Shown: in pieces, positions 43,021-51,814 of the stretch | Layout of the letters: every line of letters starts with the position of its first letter | Position numbering within the stretch: the first letter of the stretch is position 1 | Assembly: GCF_022511585.1 (NCBI RefSeq) | Contig: NZ_JAKWBN010000001.1 | Location: forward strand, 358,269-422,268 | Direction: 5' to 3' | From: Shimazuella soli | GTDB lineage: Bacteria > Bacillota > Bacilli > Thermoactinomycetales > Thermoactinomycetaceae | Length of the DNA stretch: 64,000 nt | Notes under the pieces: generated by a model | Databases searched by the model: none | Told to the model about the DNA's origin: nothing | Seen by the model: only the letters and a program-made list of their open reading frames with translations | Program-made: the position numbers and the translations under genes

Positions 43021-44373
43021 ATGGAATCAGCAACAGTGAAAGACAAAGTACCATCAGGATGGAGAAAAGAAAGAGCAAATCCATCTTTGCGTGAAGTGCA
43101 CCGCACCATGCCAGTGCCTAAGAAAGGCTCAGTATTTCGCAAGTTTTTGGCATTTGTCGGCCCTGGTTACTTAGTTGCTGTTGGCTACATGGACCCAGGT
43201 AACTGGGCGACTGACCTTGCTGGTGGGTCGAGTTTTCTATACACTTTGCTTTCCGTCATCTTACTATCCAATTTAATGGCTATCTTATTGCAAGCTTTAT
43301 CAGGCAAATTAGGAATTGTTACAGGCAGGGATTTAGCCCAAGCGTGCCGCGACCATTACAGCAAACCTGTTTCTTTTGTTTTATGGATATTATGTGAGTT
43401 GGCAATTGCGGCATGTGATCTTGCGGAACTGATTGGCTCTGCGATTGCACTTAACCTCTTATTTGGGATTCCTCTCTTATATGGGGTAATCATCACCGCT
43501 GGCGATATTTTGTTTGTATTGTTCTTACAAAACAAAGGATTTCGTCATATTGAAGCACTCGTGATGTCTTTGATTGCTATTATTGGTTTGTGTTTTGCAG
43601 TTGAACTTGTACTTGCTTCACCTGATATGTCTAAAGTGGTTCACGGTTTTGTTCCAAGTGCAGAGATTGTTACAAATCCAGCGATGCTCTATATTGCGAT
43701 TGGTATTTTAGGTGCTACCGTCATGCCGCACAATTTATATCTTCACTCTAGTATTGTACAGACGAGAGCCTTTGAGGAAACACCAGAAGGAAAGCGAAGT
43801 GCGATCAAATTTGCGACATGGGATTCTTCCATTGCTTTGATGTTTGCACTGTTTATCAATGCAGCAATCTTGATCTTATCAGCTGCAACCTTCCATGGAA
43901 CAGGGAAACCAGTAGACGACATCAGTCAAGCATATGAACTACTGACTCCTCTCCTTGGAACATCGATTGCTAGTATTTTATTTGGAGTAGCATTGCTAGC
44001 ATCTGGCCAAAATTCAACCCTAACGGGAACATTGGCAGGTCAGATTGTGATGGAAGGTTTTCTCAATATTCGACTCAAACCCTGGCTGCGCCGATTGATT
44101 ACCAGAATGATTGCCATTATTCCAGCGGTTATCGTCATTGGACTTTATGGTTCATCAGGTACCGTACAGCTGCTTGTCTTTAGCCAAGTAATCTTATCTT
44201 TGCAACTCTCATTTGCTGTTTTTCCGCTTGTACAATTTACAAGTGACAAGAAAAAAATGGGTGAGTTTGCTAACCCATTGTGGTTGAAAATCTTAGCTTG
44301 GGCTGTAGCAATAGTCATTGCGGGATTAAATATATACTTGCTGTACAACACAGCTATTACCTTATTCAAGTAA
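43021..44373 (+). CDS. mntH: Nramp-type manganese/divalent metal transporter
   Basis: 450 aa, about eleven membrane helices. The Nramp signature [17 protein letters not shown] in helix 1 holds the metal-binding Asp-x-x-Asn, and [19 protein letters not shown] in helix 6 holds the Met and conserved His. The loop [19 protein letters not shown] is the consensus transport motif. It imports Mn(II) with protons. ATG after GGGGAGGG; single-gene unit with its own terminator (44373-44402). Confidence 0.95.
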   Translation: MESATVKDKVPSGWRKERANPSLREVHRTMPVPKKGSVFRKFLAFVGPGYLVAVGYMDPGNWATDLAGGSSFLYTLLSVILLSNLMAILLQALSGKLGIVTGRDLAQACRDHYSKPVSFVLWILCELAIAACDLAELIGSAIALNLLFGIPLLYGVIITAGDILFVLFLQNKGFRHIEALVMSLIAIIGLCFAVELVLASPDMSKVVHGFVPSAEIVTNPAMLYIAIGILGATVMPHNLYLHSSIVQTRAFEETPEGKRSAIKFATWDSSIALMFALFINAAILILSAATFHGTGKPVDDISQAYELLTPLLGTSIASILFGVALLASGQNSTLTGTLAGQIVMEGFLNIRLKPWLRRLITRMIAIIPAVIVIGLYGSSGTVQLLVFSQVILSLQLSFAVFPLVQFTSDKKKMGEFANPLWLKILAWAVAIVIAGLNIYLLYNTAITLFK

Positions 44374-44402
44374 AACCAGGAATGTATTTCCTGGTTTTTT
44401 CT
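44373..44402 (+). terminator. mntH terminator
   Basis: AAACCAGGAA ... TTCCTGGTTTTTT. Confidence 0.75.
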
Positions 44403-44460
44403 ATGCTCGATGACAGAAAATACTAGATTGTTCAACAGGTGAACATTTTAAAATTAAGGA

Positions 44461-44513
44461 TTGACAGTCGATGAACTTTTATACATAATAAGTTATGTAA
44501 TTACTTTAAGTAA
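44461..44513 (+). promoter_or_regulatory. nitroreductase promoter with palindrome
   Basis: TTGACA (44461-44466), 17-bp spacer, CATAAT (44484-44489). Downstream TTACTTTAAGTAA (44501-44513) is a 13-bp palindrome, reminiscent of YodB/HxlR-type operators that control nitroreductases (inference). Confidence 0.6.
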
Positions 44514-44554
44514 GTGATTAAATAATATTTAGTTCATAACATGGAGGTATCATC

Positions 44555-45154
44555 ATGGCGAATACATTTTTAGCAGCAGTGGAAGCTAGACGTACTTATT
44601 ATGGATTGGGTAAAGAGGAAGTAGTAAAACCTGAACGCATAAAAGAAATCGTAAACCATGCTGTAAAACATAGTCCAACTGCCTTTAACTCACAAAGTGC
44701 AAGAGTTGTTGTACTGTTTGGGAAAGAATCCGATAAAGTTTGGGATATCACCAAAGAAGAACTGCGCAAAATTGTACCAGCTGAAAACTTTGCAGCGACA
44801 GAAGAACGGATCAATGGATTTGCTGCTGGTTATGGAACAGTATTGTTTTTTGAAGACCAAACCGTAGTAGAAAATCTGCAAGAACAGTTTGCCCTTTATG
44901 CAGATAACTTCCCAATCTGGTCCAACCAATCTTCTGGGATGTTGCAATTCGTAGTATGGACAGCTCTAGAGGAAGAAGGACTAGGGGCTTCTTTGCAGCA
45001 CTACAACCCATTGATTGATGAAGAAGTGCGAGCAACTTGGAATCTGCCGAAAGAATGGAAACTTATTGCCCAAATGCCATTTGGAAAACCAACTGTTGAA
45101 CCTGGTGCAAAAGATTTTCAAGCCTTAGAAGATCGTGTGAAATACTTTGGATAA
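44555..45154 (+). CDS. nitroreductase-family FMN oxidoreductase
   Basis: 199 aa. FMN-binding Arg motif EARRTYYGLG at the N-terminus, then HSPTAFNSQSARVVVLFG, ASLQHYNPLI and IAQMPFGKP near the C-terminus. These match the YdgI/YodC/HBN group of NAD(P)H-dependent nitroreductases that reduce nitroaromatics and quinones. ATG after GGAGG. Probably induced by electrophiles via the palindrome in its promoter. Confidence 0.88.
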   Translation: MANTFLAAVEARRTYYGLGKEEVVKPERIKEIVNHAVKHSPTAFNSQSARVVVLFGKESDKVWDITKEELRKIVPAENFAATEERINGFAAGYGTVLFFEDQTVVENLQEQFALYADNFPIWSNQSSGMLQFVVWTALEEEGLGASLQHYNPLIDEEVRATWNLPKEWKLIAQMPFGKPTVEPGAKDFQALEDRVKYFG

Positions 45155-45169
45155 ATCGATGCACAGAAA

Positions 45170-45208
45170 AAGAAGGGACAACCGTACAGATGTTGTCCCT
45201 TCTTTTTT
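45170..45208 (+). terminator. terminator of the nitroreductase gene
   Basis: AAGAAGGGACAAC and GTTGTCCCTTCTT with a T7 tail. Confidence 0.8.
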
Positions 45209-45377
45209 TATCTGCTTTCCCTTACAATGAAGTTGGCAAAGGATTATGATTATCCTCACCATTGGAAAGAGTAAGACGACATCCACGCAATTGTAAGGAA
45301 AAAAGTATTTCCAAGATGTTGGTTAACATGTAGAATATAATTCAAGCAAGTACTAAAACTCATTAGGAGGAGAAATA

Positions 45378-46067
45378 ATGGAAGGGTCTCGTTCGATAGA
45401 CCAAGCATCTGTTGATTATCTATCATCACTAGTAGTGAGAGGGGATGTGGAAAAACATCACAACCTACTAGGTGAAGGTTTGAGTGGACAAGTATTCTCC
45501 TTTGAAAATTATGCAGTGAAAGTGTACAAAGAAGATTTCAGTGAAAATGAAGACTTTAAGATGTTAGCCAATCTTGATGCTCATCCAATGTTTCCAAAAC
45601 TTCATTTTCAAAATGAAAAGTTTATGGTTGTAGACCAAGTAAAAGGGTATACCTTAGCGCAATTGCGTGATGCAGGTTATAAACTAAAAGATGCACAGTT
45701 CCGTCAATTAGAGCAAACAATTGAAGAATGTTATGCTTCTGGGATCATTCCCCATGACATTCACTTGAATAATATAATGTTAGATGAAAATGGTAATGTG
45801 AAGATAATCGATGTAGGTCGCTTTTTCTACAGCGATCACAAAGAGGATTACAAAGAGAAGATTCGTGAGGATTTAGAAAAGATTAAGTACCATTGTGGAA
45901 TATTTAGTCTGTTCTCTTCTTCTCGAAGAAGACGTCGTCATCACTACTATACCAGCAGCCATCCACATCATTACTATACTTCATCTTCACACAGACATCA
46001 TCATCGTCACAGACCACATCGTCACCACCATCATTCTCACTCTTCTTTCTCCTTCTCGTTCTCTTAA
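45378..46067 (+). CDS. small RIO/YrzF-like protein kinase with a His-rich tail
   Basis: 229 aa, ATG after AGGAGGAG. Residues about 27-170 form a minimal kinase fold: LLGEGLSGQVFSFENYAVKV (Gly loop and the ATP Lys), then the catalytic loop IPHDIHLNNIMLDENG (HxD with Asn) and VKIIDVGRFF, an Asp-Val-Gly in place of DFG. The C-lobe is very short. From about residue 180 the sequence becomes RRRRRHHYYTSS and many His/Ser repeats ending FSFSFS. That tail suggests metal binding or attachment to a surface such as the spore coat. The family is poorly characterised. Confidence 0.75.
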   Translation: MEGSRSIDQASVDYLSSLVVRGDVEKHHNLLGEGLSGQVFSFENYAVKVYKEDFSENEDFKMLANLDAHPMFPKLHFQNEKFMVVDQVKGYTLAQLRDAGYKLKDAQFRQLEQTIEECYASGIIPHDIHLNNIMLDENGNVKIIDVGRFFYSDHKEDYKEKIREDLEKIKYHCGIFSLFSSSRRRRRHHYYTSSHPHHYYTSSSHRHHHRHRPHRHHHHSHSSFSFSFS

Positions 46068-46080
46068 GAGAGGAAGAGTT

Positions 46081-46112
46081 ACCTCAGGGCATACGCTCTG
46101 GGGTATTTTTTT
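46081..46112 (+). terminator. terminator of the kinase gene
   Basis: ACCTCAGGGCATACGCTCTG stem followed by GGGTA and a T run. Confidence 0.6.
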
Positions 46113-46127
46113 GTTCCTAAAACGGGT

Positions 46128-46166
46128 CCGGCACTGCGATCCGATGTTGCTGGATTGCAGTGCCGG
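46128..46166 (-). terminator. GC-rich hairpin after the foreign gene
   Basis: CCGGCACTGCGATCC pairs with GGATTGCAGTGCCGG (15 bp, one G-U). No U tract, as usual in high-GC actinobacteria. Confidence 0.65.
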
Positions 46167-46184
46167 CGCCCGAGGAGCGGTGGA

Positions 46185-46970
46185 TCAGGAAGCCTGACCC
46201 TTCAGGAAGGTGTTGCGCTCAGCGAGCCACTGGAGGAGGTCCTCCTTGGTGGTCGAAGCGCTTGCCCTGAGCTTCTCCCCGTTCCGCAGATCGATCTCGG
46301 CGAGTCCCTTGCAGGGGCCGGTGACCGCGTGGAGGTTGGCGGAGATGGCGTACGACTTGGAGTTCAGGTAGAAGCCCCGGAAGTCGTAGATCGCACGCTC
46401 CGCGCCGTCCCGGTCGAACCGCTCGTAGACCTCGTTGATGGTCTCCGTCGGCTCGTGCTGGAACTTGTAGGTGACGTCGTACACGTCGTTCCACTCCATG
46501 TTCTGGAGCAGGAGGGCACGGACGAGCTCCTTGATCTCGTGGCGCTCGTCGGAGGCGTAACCGATGCCCATCGGCGACATGGCGTCGCACTTCGCCGCCT
46601 TGGGAGACGGGGTGGCGGTTGCCACCGGCTTCTCCGTCGGTTCCTGCGTAACCGGCGCCTGTGGCGCCGTCGAGCTGGTGGGAGCCTTCGAAGGCTTCAC
46701 CGGCGAGGCGCTCGGCGAGTTGCCGGTGATGTTGACGGAGTACCCAGGCTTCGGCGACGTGGTGAGGTTCACCGTGTCCTGCCGGCTGGTGAGAAAGAAG
46801 GCCGTGCCGGCGAAGGCCACACCACCGAGGGTGGCGGCAGCGATCAGCCTGAACAGCTTCCGCTGAGACTTCGGCGTGTGATCACGCTGACCATCACCGT
46901 CGAAGTCCAGCTCACGGACGAACTGGTTGTTGTCACCGTTGTTACCCTTGTTGGACATGTCGTTGCTCAA
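46185..46970 (-). CDS. GC-rich membrane-anchored protein of actinobacterial type, unknown
   Basis: 261 aa, TTG start with GAGGAG 5 nt upstream; an ATG follows four codons later. Acidic N-terminus (ELDFDGDGQRD), one membrane helix (LIAAATLGGVAFAGTAFFL, about residues 42-62), then a Pro/Ser/Thr/Ala-rich linker. The outside domain begins near KCDAMSPMGIGYASDERHEI and contains YDVTYKFQHEPTETINEVYE. Codons end in G or C nearly throughout, far from all neighbours, and the terminator has no U tract. Topology suggests a cell-surface protein. Function unknown. Confidence 0.75.
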   Translation of the reverse strand: MSNDMSNKGNNGDNNQFVRELDFDGDGQRDHTPKSQRKLFRLIAAATLGGVAFAGTAFFLTSRQDTVNLTTSPKPGYSVNITGNSPSASPVKPSKAPTSSTAPQAPVTQEPTEKPVATATPSPKAAKCDAMSPMGIGYASDERHEIKELVRALLLQNMEWNDVYDVTYKFQHEPTETINEVYERFDRDGAERAIYDFRGFYLNSKSYAISANLHAVTGPCKGLAEIDLRNGEKLRASASTTKEDLLQWLAERNTFLKGQAS

Positions 46971-47054
46971 GATTGCTCCTCGGACAGTCCCTATTTCTAG
47001 GGAGTTGACTAATTCGTATTTTTATTATACTGCAAAATTTAAATTTTGATAATA

Positions 47055-47087
47055 GAAAAAAGCCCCAATTGCTAGGCAATGGGGCTA
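47055..47087 (-). terminator. terminator of the DUF4190-like gene
   Basis: Minus strand AGCCCCATTGCC ... AATTGGGGCT then T6. Confidence 0.7.
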
Positions 47088-47102
47088 GAGTTACGATTAC
47101 GT

Positions 47103-47411
47103 TTAAAAATCCATGGGCTGATTGAGATAGATGAAGTATAGTTGTAGATAGAGGAAGAACAGAAGAGGGATGGCACTTAAGATCATACCGATCACAGTCA
47201 AGAGACTTCCGTTGGTGGCGTAGTAGCTGTAAATACTGACGATAAGTGCAATAATCCCGAGAATATTGGTCAAGATTTGGATACTTGGGATAAAGACCAA
47301 GATAAAGGTTAGAATTCCGAGTATTAACGAAGCGAATGCTAAGTTGGTTGGTGTTACGTTTTTCAGCGGGTTTGGAGTTTTGTTTTCATTTGGGTTTTGA
47401 TTTGGTTCCAT
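47103..47411 (-). CDS. DUF4190-like small membrane protein
   Basis: 102 aa. ATG at 47411 with AAGGAG upstream (MEPNQNPNENKTPNPLKN). After a Asn/Pro-rich start come NLAFASLILGILTFILVFIP and IGMILSAIPLLFFLYLQLYF, three hydrophobic helices. The longer frame to 47567 crosses the promoter and the start of the divergent peptidase gene, so it is not used. Function unknown. Confidence 0.75.
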   Translation of the reverse strand: MEPNQNPNENKTPNPLKNVTPTNLAFASLILGILTFILVFIPSIQILTNILGIIALIVSIYSYYATNGSLLTVIGMILSAIPLLFFLYLQLYFIYLNQPMDF

Positions 47412-47499
47412 AAATTGCAACTCCTTTTCATCACAGTATAGAAAGTATAACAAAAGGAATTTGTTTGCGCTAACAATTTTGAAAAAAGGATGGAAAAAT

Positions 47500-48606
47500 A
47501 TGATTAATCGAATTGAGCAAATTGCCAAATGGTTGCAAAAGGATAATTTAGATGCTGCTTTTCTCACCTCTAGTGCTAACGTATTTTATCTGACTCATTT
47601 TGCTTGTGATCCACATGAGAGATTGCTAGGTATCTTGATTTTCCCAAATAGAGAACCTCTTTTGGTGTGCCCGCTTTTGGAAATAGACCGAGTAAAAGCA
47701 TCCGGTTGGACGGGAGAAGTATATGCTCACCAAGATGGAGATAATCCTTGGAAATGGCTGAAAGACCATGCTTTTTCTCATACAAAAAACAACTTGAAAT
47801 TTGCTATAGAAACAGATCATTTAACATATGGTAGAGCATTGAACATGAAAGAGGAGCTTGGAATCGAAGTATTTGTATCCATCGAGGAGCAAATTCGCAA
47901 GATGCGTATGCATAAAACTCCTGATGAGATGAAAATCTTGCGTGAAGCTGCTAAATTTGCAGACAAGGCCATACAATATGGTATAGATGCTCTTAAGCTA
48001 GGTTGTACGGAATTAGAAGTGAAAAATCAGATCGAAGCCAAGCTTTTGGAACAAGGAATCACACAGATGGCATTCCCAACCATGGTGTTGTTCGGAGAGA
48101 GAACGGCATTACCTCATGGGGAAGCGGGTAAACGTACTCTTCAAAAAGGGGACTTGGTTTTATTTGATCTCGGGGTAGTAGTGGATGGTTATCGTTCGGA
48201 TATTACCAGAACAGTTGTATTTGGAGAAGCTTCAGAGGAACAACGACGAATTTATCAAGCAGTGCAAGAAGCAAATGAATACGCAATACAGGCAGTTTTA
48301 ACAAGAAAAGTAGCTACATTTGGACAGGTAGACAGCGTTGCTCGTCAGCACATTGAACAAGCAGGATATGGGAAATATTTTACCCATCGCTTAGGTCATG
48401 GGTTAGGAGTCGAAGCACATGAATATCCGTCAGTATCAGGCGATAATTCGCTTCCTCTAGCACCTGGAATTTTATTTACAATAGAACCAGGTGTGTATGT
48501 TTCAGAGATAGGCGGAGTTCGAATCGAGGATATGGTGTTTATTACCGATGATGGATGTGAAGTGCTGACTTCTTCTCCAAAAGAACTGCAAATGATTTCG
48601 CTTTAA
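47500..48606 (+). CDS. M24 metallopeptidase (Xaa-Pro dipeptidase/aminopeptidase type)
   Basis: 368 aa from ATG at 47500 (AAAAGGA upstream). N-terminal creatinase domain (AAFLTSSANVFYLTHFACDP) and C-terminal pita-bread domain. Metal ligands sit in DLGVVVDGYRSDITRT (both Asp), HRLGHGLGVEAHEYP (His), FTIEPGVY (Glu) and IGGVRIEDM (Glu). It cleaves Xaa-Pro bonds in small peptides in the cytoplasm. Usual length for YqhT/YkvY-like proteins. Confidence 0.92.
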   Translation: MINRIEQIAKWLQKDNLDAAFLTSSANVFYLTHFACDPHERLLGILIFPNREPLLVCPLLEIDRVKASGWTGEVYAHQDGDNPWKWLKDHAFSHTKNNLKFAIETDHLTYGRALNMKEELGIEVFVSIEEQIRKMRMHKTPDEMKILREAAKFADKAIQYGIDALKLGCTELEVKNQIEAKLLEQGITQMAFPTMVLFGERTALPHGEAGKRTLQKGDLVLFDLGVVVDGYRSDITRTVVFGEASEEQRRIYQAVQEANEYAIQAVLTRKVATFGQVDSVARQHIEQAGYGKYFTHRLGHGLGVEAHEYPSVSGDNSLPLAPGILFTIEPGVYVSEIGGVRIEDMVFITDDGCEVLTSSPKELQMISL

Positions 48607-48622
48607 AAGAAAGGGTGGAGCT

Positions 48623-49531
48623 ATGCGTGTGTTTTCTCGTACATTTGGCATGGTACTGACAGCATTGTTGGTAACTTTCTTATGGGGAAGTGTAGCTCCA
48701 GCCATTAAGCTCGGCTATCAGTCACTAGGTATAGAAGCACATCAGATCGGCTTACAACTTTTATTTGCTGGACACATCACGTTACTCGCAGCACTCGTGT
48801 TGTTTGTCTTCCTCTTAACCAACAAACAGCAACTCAGCTTATCTTTTGGGCATTTCTGGCCAGTGACGAAAGTTGCGATCTTTCAAGTATTTCTCAACTA
48901 TCTTTTCTTTTTTATCGGCGTTAGTCTCAGTTCGGGAACGATTGGTGCCATCATGGCAGGGACGACTTCTTTTTTTCAAATTTTATTTGCGCATTTCCTG
49001 TGGAAACAAGAACAGCTCACTTGGACAAAGAAGGTTGGTTTACTAATTGGTCTTGTAGGCCTTATCATGCTTAATGTAACAAATTCTTTTCAGTGGCAAA
49101 TTGGGTGGGGGGATTTTTTCCTTTTTTTAAGCGTGTTAACAGGCGCATGGGGAAACTTGTTAGCGAAAAATCTTGTTACATCCATCAATACTACTCGGAT
49201 GACAGCTTATGCCGTGCTTTTTAGTGGGACTGGCTTGTTTGTGATGGGGATGAGCATAGTAGGAACCTATCCTTTTTCCTTTTCTTTTCGATCTACTATC
49301 CTTTTGTTTTATTTGGGAGTCATGACAGCAACAGCTTTGCTTTTATGGAATTTGTTGATGCAGCGTTTTCCAGTTGGGCAAGTGTCCTTGTTTTTACTTT
49401 TCATCCCTGTATTTGGGGTTTTTATTTCCGCAATTGTATTGAATGAGCAGTTGCAAACCAATGCATTTGTGGCTTTTATACTCATTGTAATGGGAATAGG
49501 AGTTATCCATCTGCCTCGTATGCACAATTAG
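48623..49531 (+). CDS. EamA/DMT-family transporter
   Basis: 302 aa with ten predicted helices in two EamA repeats (ALLVTFLWGSVAPAIKLGYQ in repeat 1, LTGAWGNLLAKNLV in repeat 2). ATG after GGGTGGAG, 16 nt after the peptidase gene, so likely co-transcribed. Exporter or importer of small metabolites; substrate unknown. Confidence 0.88.
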   Translation: MRVFSRTFGMVLTALLVTFLWGSVAPAIKLGYQSLGIEAHQIGLQLLFAGHITLLAALVLFVFLLTNKQQLSLSFGHFWPVTKVAIFQVFLNYLFFFIGVSLSSGTIGAIMAGTTSFFQILFAHFLWKQEQLTWTKKVGLLIGLVGLIMLNVTNSFQWQIGWGDFFLFLSVLTGAWGNLLAKNLVTSINTTRMTAYAVLFSGTGLFVMGMSIVGTYPFSFSFRSTILLFYLGVMTATALLLWNLLMQRFPVGQVSLFLLFIPVFGVFISAIVLNEQLQTNAFVAFILIVMGIGVIHLPRMHN

Positions 49532-49543
49532 AAAAGGGAAAGG

Positions 49544-49568
49544 AAAAAGCGGCCTTTAGCCGCTTTTT
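49544..49568. terminator. bidirectional terminator
   Basis: AAAAGCGGCC and GGCCGCTTTT-like stem (AAAAGCGGCCTTTAGCCGCT) with T7, between convergent genes. Confidence 0.75.
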
Positions 49569-49578
49569 TTGAGTTGGA

Positions 49579-50100
49579 TTACTGAAGTAAACGAATATGC
49601 GCTTTTTTGATGGAGTGCGGACCACCAGTGATTTCTAGATATCCTTGGTTTATGTTTAAAGAAGTATCAAATAAGAGGGTGACATTTTTTCGTTCCAATG
49701 GTTCTAACTTTTGGTGAAAGAATCCTTCTCCGCTTCCATTTACCAACAAATCAAGGGAGACGTCTGGCTGATAGGTTTTTCCATGATCATCAACCAAGCG
49801 AAACATGCTTGGTTCAATCATGATCGGTTCACTGCTTTGATTGATAATACCGATACTCACCATTAGATAGGCTATTTTCGCTTTGTGGTTAATCCCATTT
49901 AGCGTTAACTGTTTCTTTTGCTGTATATCTGTCATAACAATAGAGAAAGGTCGAGCTTTTACATAATCTCCTGCTATAGGATCTGGGCTGTCGGGTCTCA
50001 TATAATTTTCTTTCATATTTGCTTTTGGTAAAGTTGTATCGACTGGCTGACAAGCGGTCAATACTACCAATAACAACGCTGTAAAAAAGCCTAATTTCAA
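49579..50100 (-). CDS. DUF4352-like lipoprotein
   Basis: 173 aa, TTG start with AGGAGG 7 nt upstream. Signal peptide ends in lipobox LTAC (Cys about residue 17). The mature part has the immunoglobulin-like DUF4352 pattern: AKIAYLMVSIGIINQSSEPI, MFRLVDDHGKTYQPDV, ERKNVTLLFDT. Anchored outside the membrane. Function unknown. Confidence 0.8.
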   Translation of the reverse strand: MKLGFFTALLLVVLTACQPVDTTLPKANMKENYMRPDSPDPIAGDYVKARPFSIVMTDIQQKKQLTLNGINHKAKIAYLMVSIGIINQSSEPIMIEPSMFRLVDDHGKTYQPDVSLDLLVNGSGEGFFHQKLEPLERKNVTLLFDTSLNINQGYLEITGGPHSIKKAHIRLLQ

Positions 50101-50185
50101 AGTGAATCCTCCTATACCTTGTTTTGCAAGCTATTTTCTAACTATGTTATAGTAGGCACGAGCGTGTCTTCATGGAGGGATTGAG

Positions 50186-50707
50186 ATGTTTTCATCATTT
50201 GTGCCAAATCAATATGTACCATCCATTTATAAGATTAACCTAGAAGAGCTGAAAGAAAAAGGGATGAAATCCATCATTGTTGACTTAGACAATACTTTGG
50301 TAGAATCTAATCGCAAAGCTGCTACCCCTCTTCTGATGGAATGGTTAGAACGTCTCCAAGAGCTAGGTTTTCAAGTTATGATTGTATCAAATAACAGTAA
50401 AACAAGGGTATCGCAATTTGCTATTCCATTGCAAATACCATTTATCCATAAAGCTAGAAAACCTCTTTCTTCTTGCTTTCGCAGGGCAATGTCACAATTA
50501 GATACAGATGTCAGCCAAACGGTGATGGTAGGAGATCAATTGTTGACAGATGTTTTAGGGGGAAATCGGATGGGGTTATACACCATATTAGTAGTACCGA
50601 TTTCCAAAACAGAAGGTTTTTCTACGAAGATAAATAGACGAATAGAGCGTGTGGTATTTCGCTGGATGGAAAAGCGTGGATTACTTGCTAGAGAAGGGAA
50701 TAATTAA
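50186..50707 (+). CDS. yqeG: YqeG-family HAD IIIA phosphatase
   Basis: 173 aa. HAD motifs: SIIVDLDNTLV (catalytic DxD), VMIVSNNSKTR (motif II), KARKPL (Lys), MVGDQLLTDVLGGN (metal site). Relatives dephosphorylate phosphatidylglycerophosphate-type substrates (Gep4). ATG after GGAGGG; first gene of a conserved Bacillales operon. Confidence 0.92.
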   Translation: MFSSFVPNQYVPSIYKINLEELKEKGMKSIIVDLDNTLVESNRKAATPLLMEWLERLQELGFQVMIVSNNSKTRVSQFAIPLQIPFIHKARKPLSSCFRRAMSQLDTDVSQTVMVGDQLLTDVLGGNRMGLYTILVVPISKTEGFSTKINRRIERVVFRWMEKRGLLAREGNN

Positions 50708-50709
50708 TA

Positions 50710-51786
50710 GTGAAGTTTTGTGAAGGTTGTGGCATACAGCTCCAAACCGAAGAGGAGAAAAAACCAGGATATGTTCCACCCGCTGCTTTAGAAAGGGAGC
50801 ATCAATACTGCAAAAGGTGTTATCGCATTCGTCATTATAATGAGCTAGCAGTAGTGGAACATGATCCGGATATTTATTTACAAATTCTTGGACAAATAGC
50901 GGATACCAATAGTTTGGTTGTGCAGATTGTAGATTTATTTGATATCGCGGGCAGTTGGATACCGGGAATTCACCGTCATATTGGCAACAATCCCTTGCTT
51001 TTGTTCGGCAATAAAATGGATTTGTTTCCTCAGTCTGTGAAGGCAGGAAAGCTAAAAGAATGGATCTATTTGTATTCAAAAGAAATGGGTATCAAACCTG
51101 TCGATGTCGTAGTGGGAAGTGCATCCAAACAAGATAAAATGCAAGAAGTGCGAAATGCGATCGAGCGGTATCGTCAAGGGAGAGATGTCTATATCGTTGG
51201 AGTTACCAACGTTGGAAAATCAACTTTTCTTAATTATTTATTAGAGGAGCCAATCATTACAACCTCTCCGTACCCTGGAACGACATTGGATGTGATCCAC
51301 ATCCCTCTCGATGATGGACGAAATATTGTTGATACACCTGGAATTGTAAAGAAAAATAGAATTAGCGAGTGGGTTTCCCCAAAAGAACTCAGTAAAGTGA
51401 TTCCCAAAAGTCGTTTAAACCCAAAAGTGTACCAACTAAACAGTGATCAAACGATCTTTATTGCAGGTTTAGCTCGCTTTGATTATGTAGAAGGTCAGCG
51501 GCAGCCCTTTACCTGTTATTTCTCCAATCAATTGTATCTCCATCGCACCAAACAAGAACAAGCAACTGCATTTTATGAAAAGCATTTAGGGGAAATGCTT
51601 CAACCTCCCCATGACCCTTCGGATTTGCCAGCCCTTCAAAAACATCGAATTGTGTTAACTGGTGGATCGAAACAAGATATCGTAATTTCGGGATTGGGCT
51701 GGATCGCTTGTGGAAAAGAACGAGGAGTAGTTGATGTATATGCTCCGAAAGGGATAGAGGTAACGCTGCGTCCATCTATTATTTAA
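50710..51786 (+). CDS. yqeH: ribosome-biogenesis GTPase YqeH
   Basis: 358 aa, GTG start 2 nt after yqeG. An N-terminal zinc finger (CEGCGIQLQ ... CKRCYRIRHY) precedes a circularly permuted GTPase: NKMDLFP (G4), then GVTNVGKSTFLNYL (G1) and DTPGI (G3). It helps assemble the 30S ribosomal subunit. Confidence 0.95.
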   Translation: MKFCEGCGIQLQTEEEKKPGYVPPAALEREHQYCKRCYRIRHYNELAVVEHDPDIYLQILGQIADTNSLVVQIVDLFDIAGSWIPGIHRHIGNNPLLLFGNKMDLFPQSVKAGKLKEWIYLYSKEMGIKPVDVVVGSASKQDKMQEVRNAIERYRQGRDVYIVGVTNVGKSTFLNYLLEEPIITTSPYPGTTLDVIHIPLDDGRNIVDTPGIVKKNRISEWVSPKELSKVIPKSRLNPKVYQLNSDQTIFIAGLARFDYVEGQRQPFTCYFSNQLYLHRTKQEQATAFYEKHLGEMLQPPHDPSDLPALQKHRIVLTGGSKQDIVISGLGWIACGKERGVVDVYAPKGIEVTLRPSII

Positions 51787-51814
51787 ATTTTAGATTAGAG
51801 TTAGAGGAGAGACT

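Noticed and set aside
45900-46067. His-codon repeats as a CRISPR or minisatellite
   Set aside because: The repeats are irregular at DNA level and in frame with the kinase tail.
46155-47000. 281-codon plus-strand ORF opposite the GC-rich gene
   Set aside because: Long only because stop codons are rare in GC-rich DNA; Arg/Gly/Val-rich shadow without start signal.
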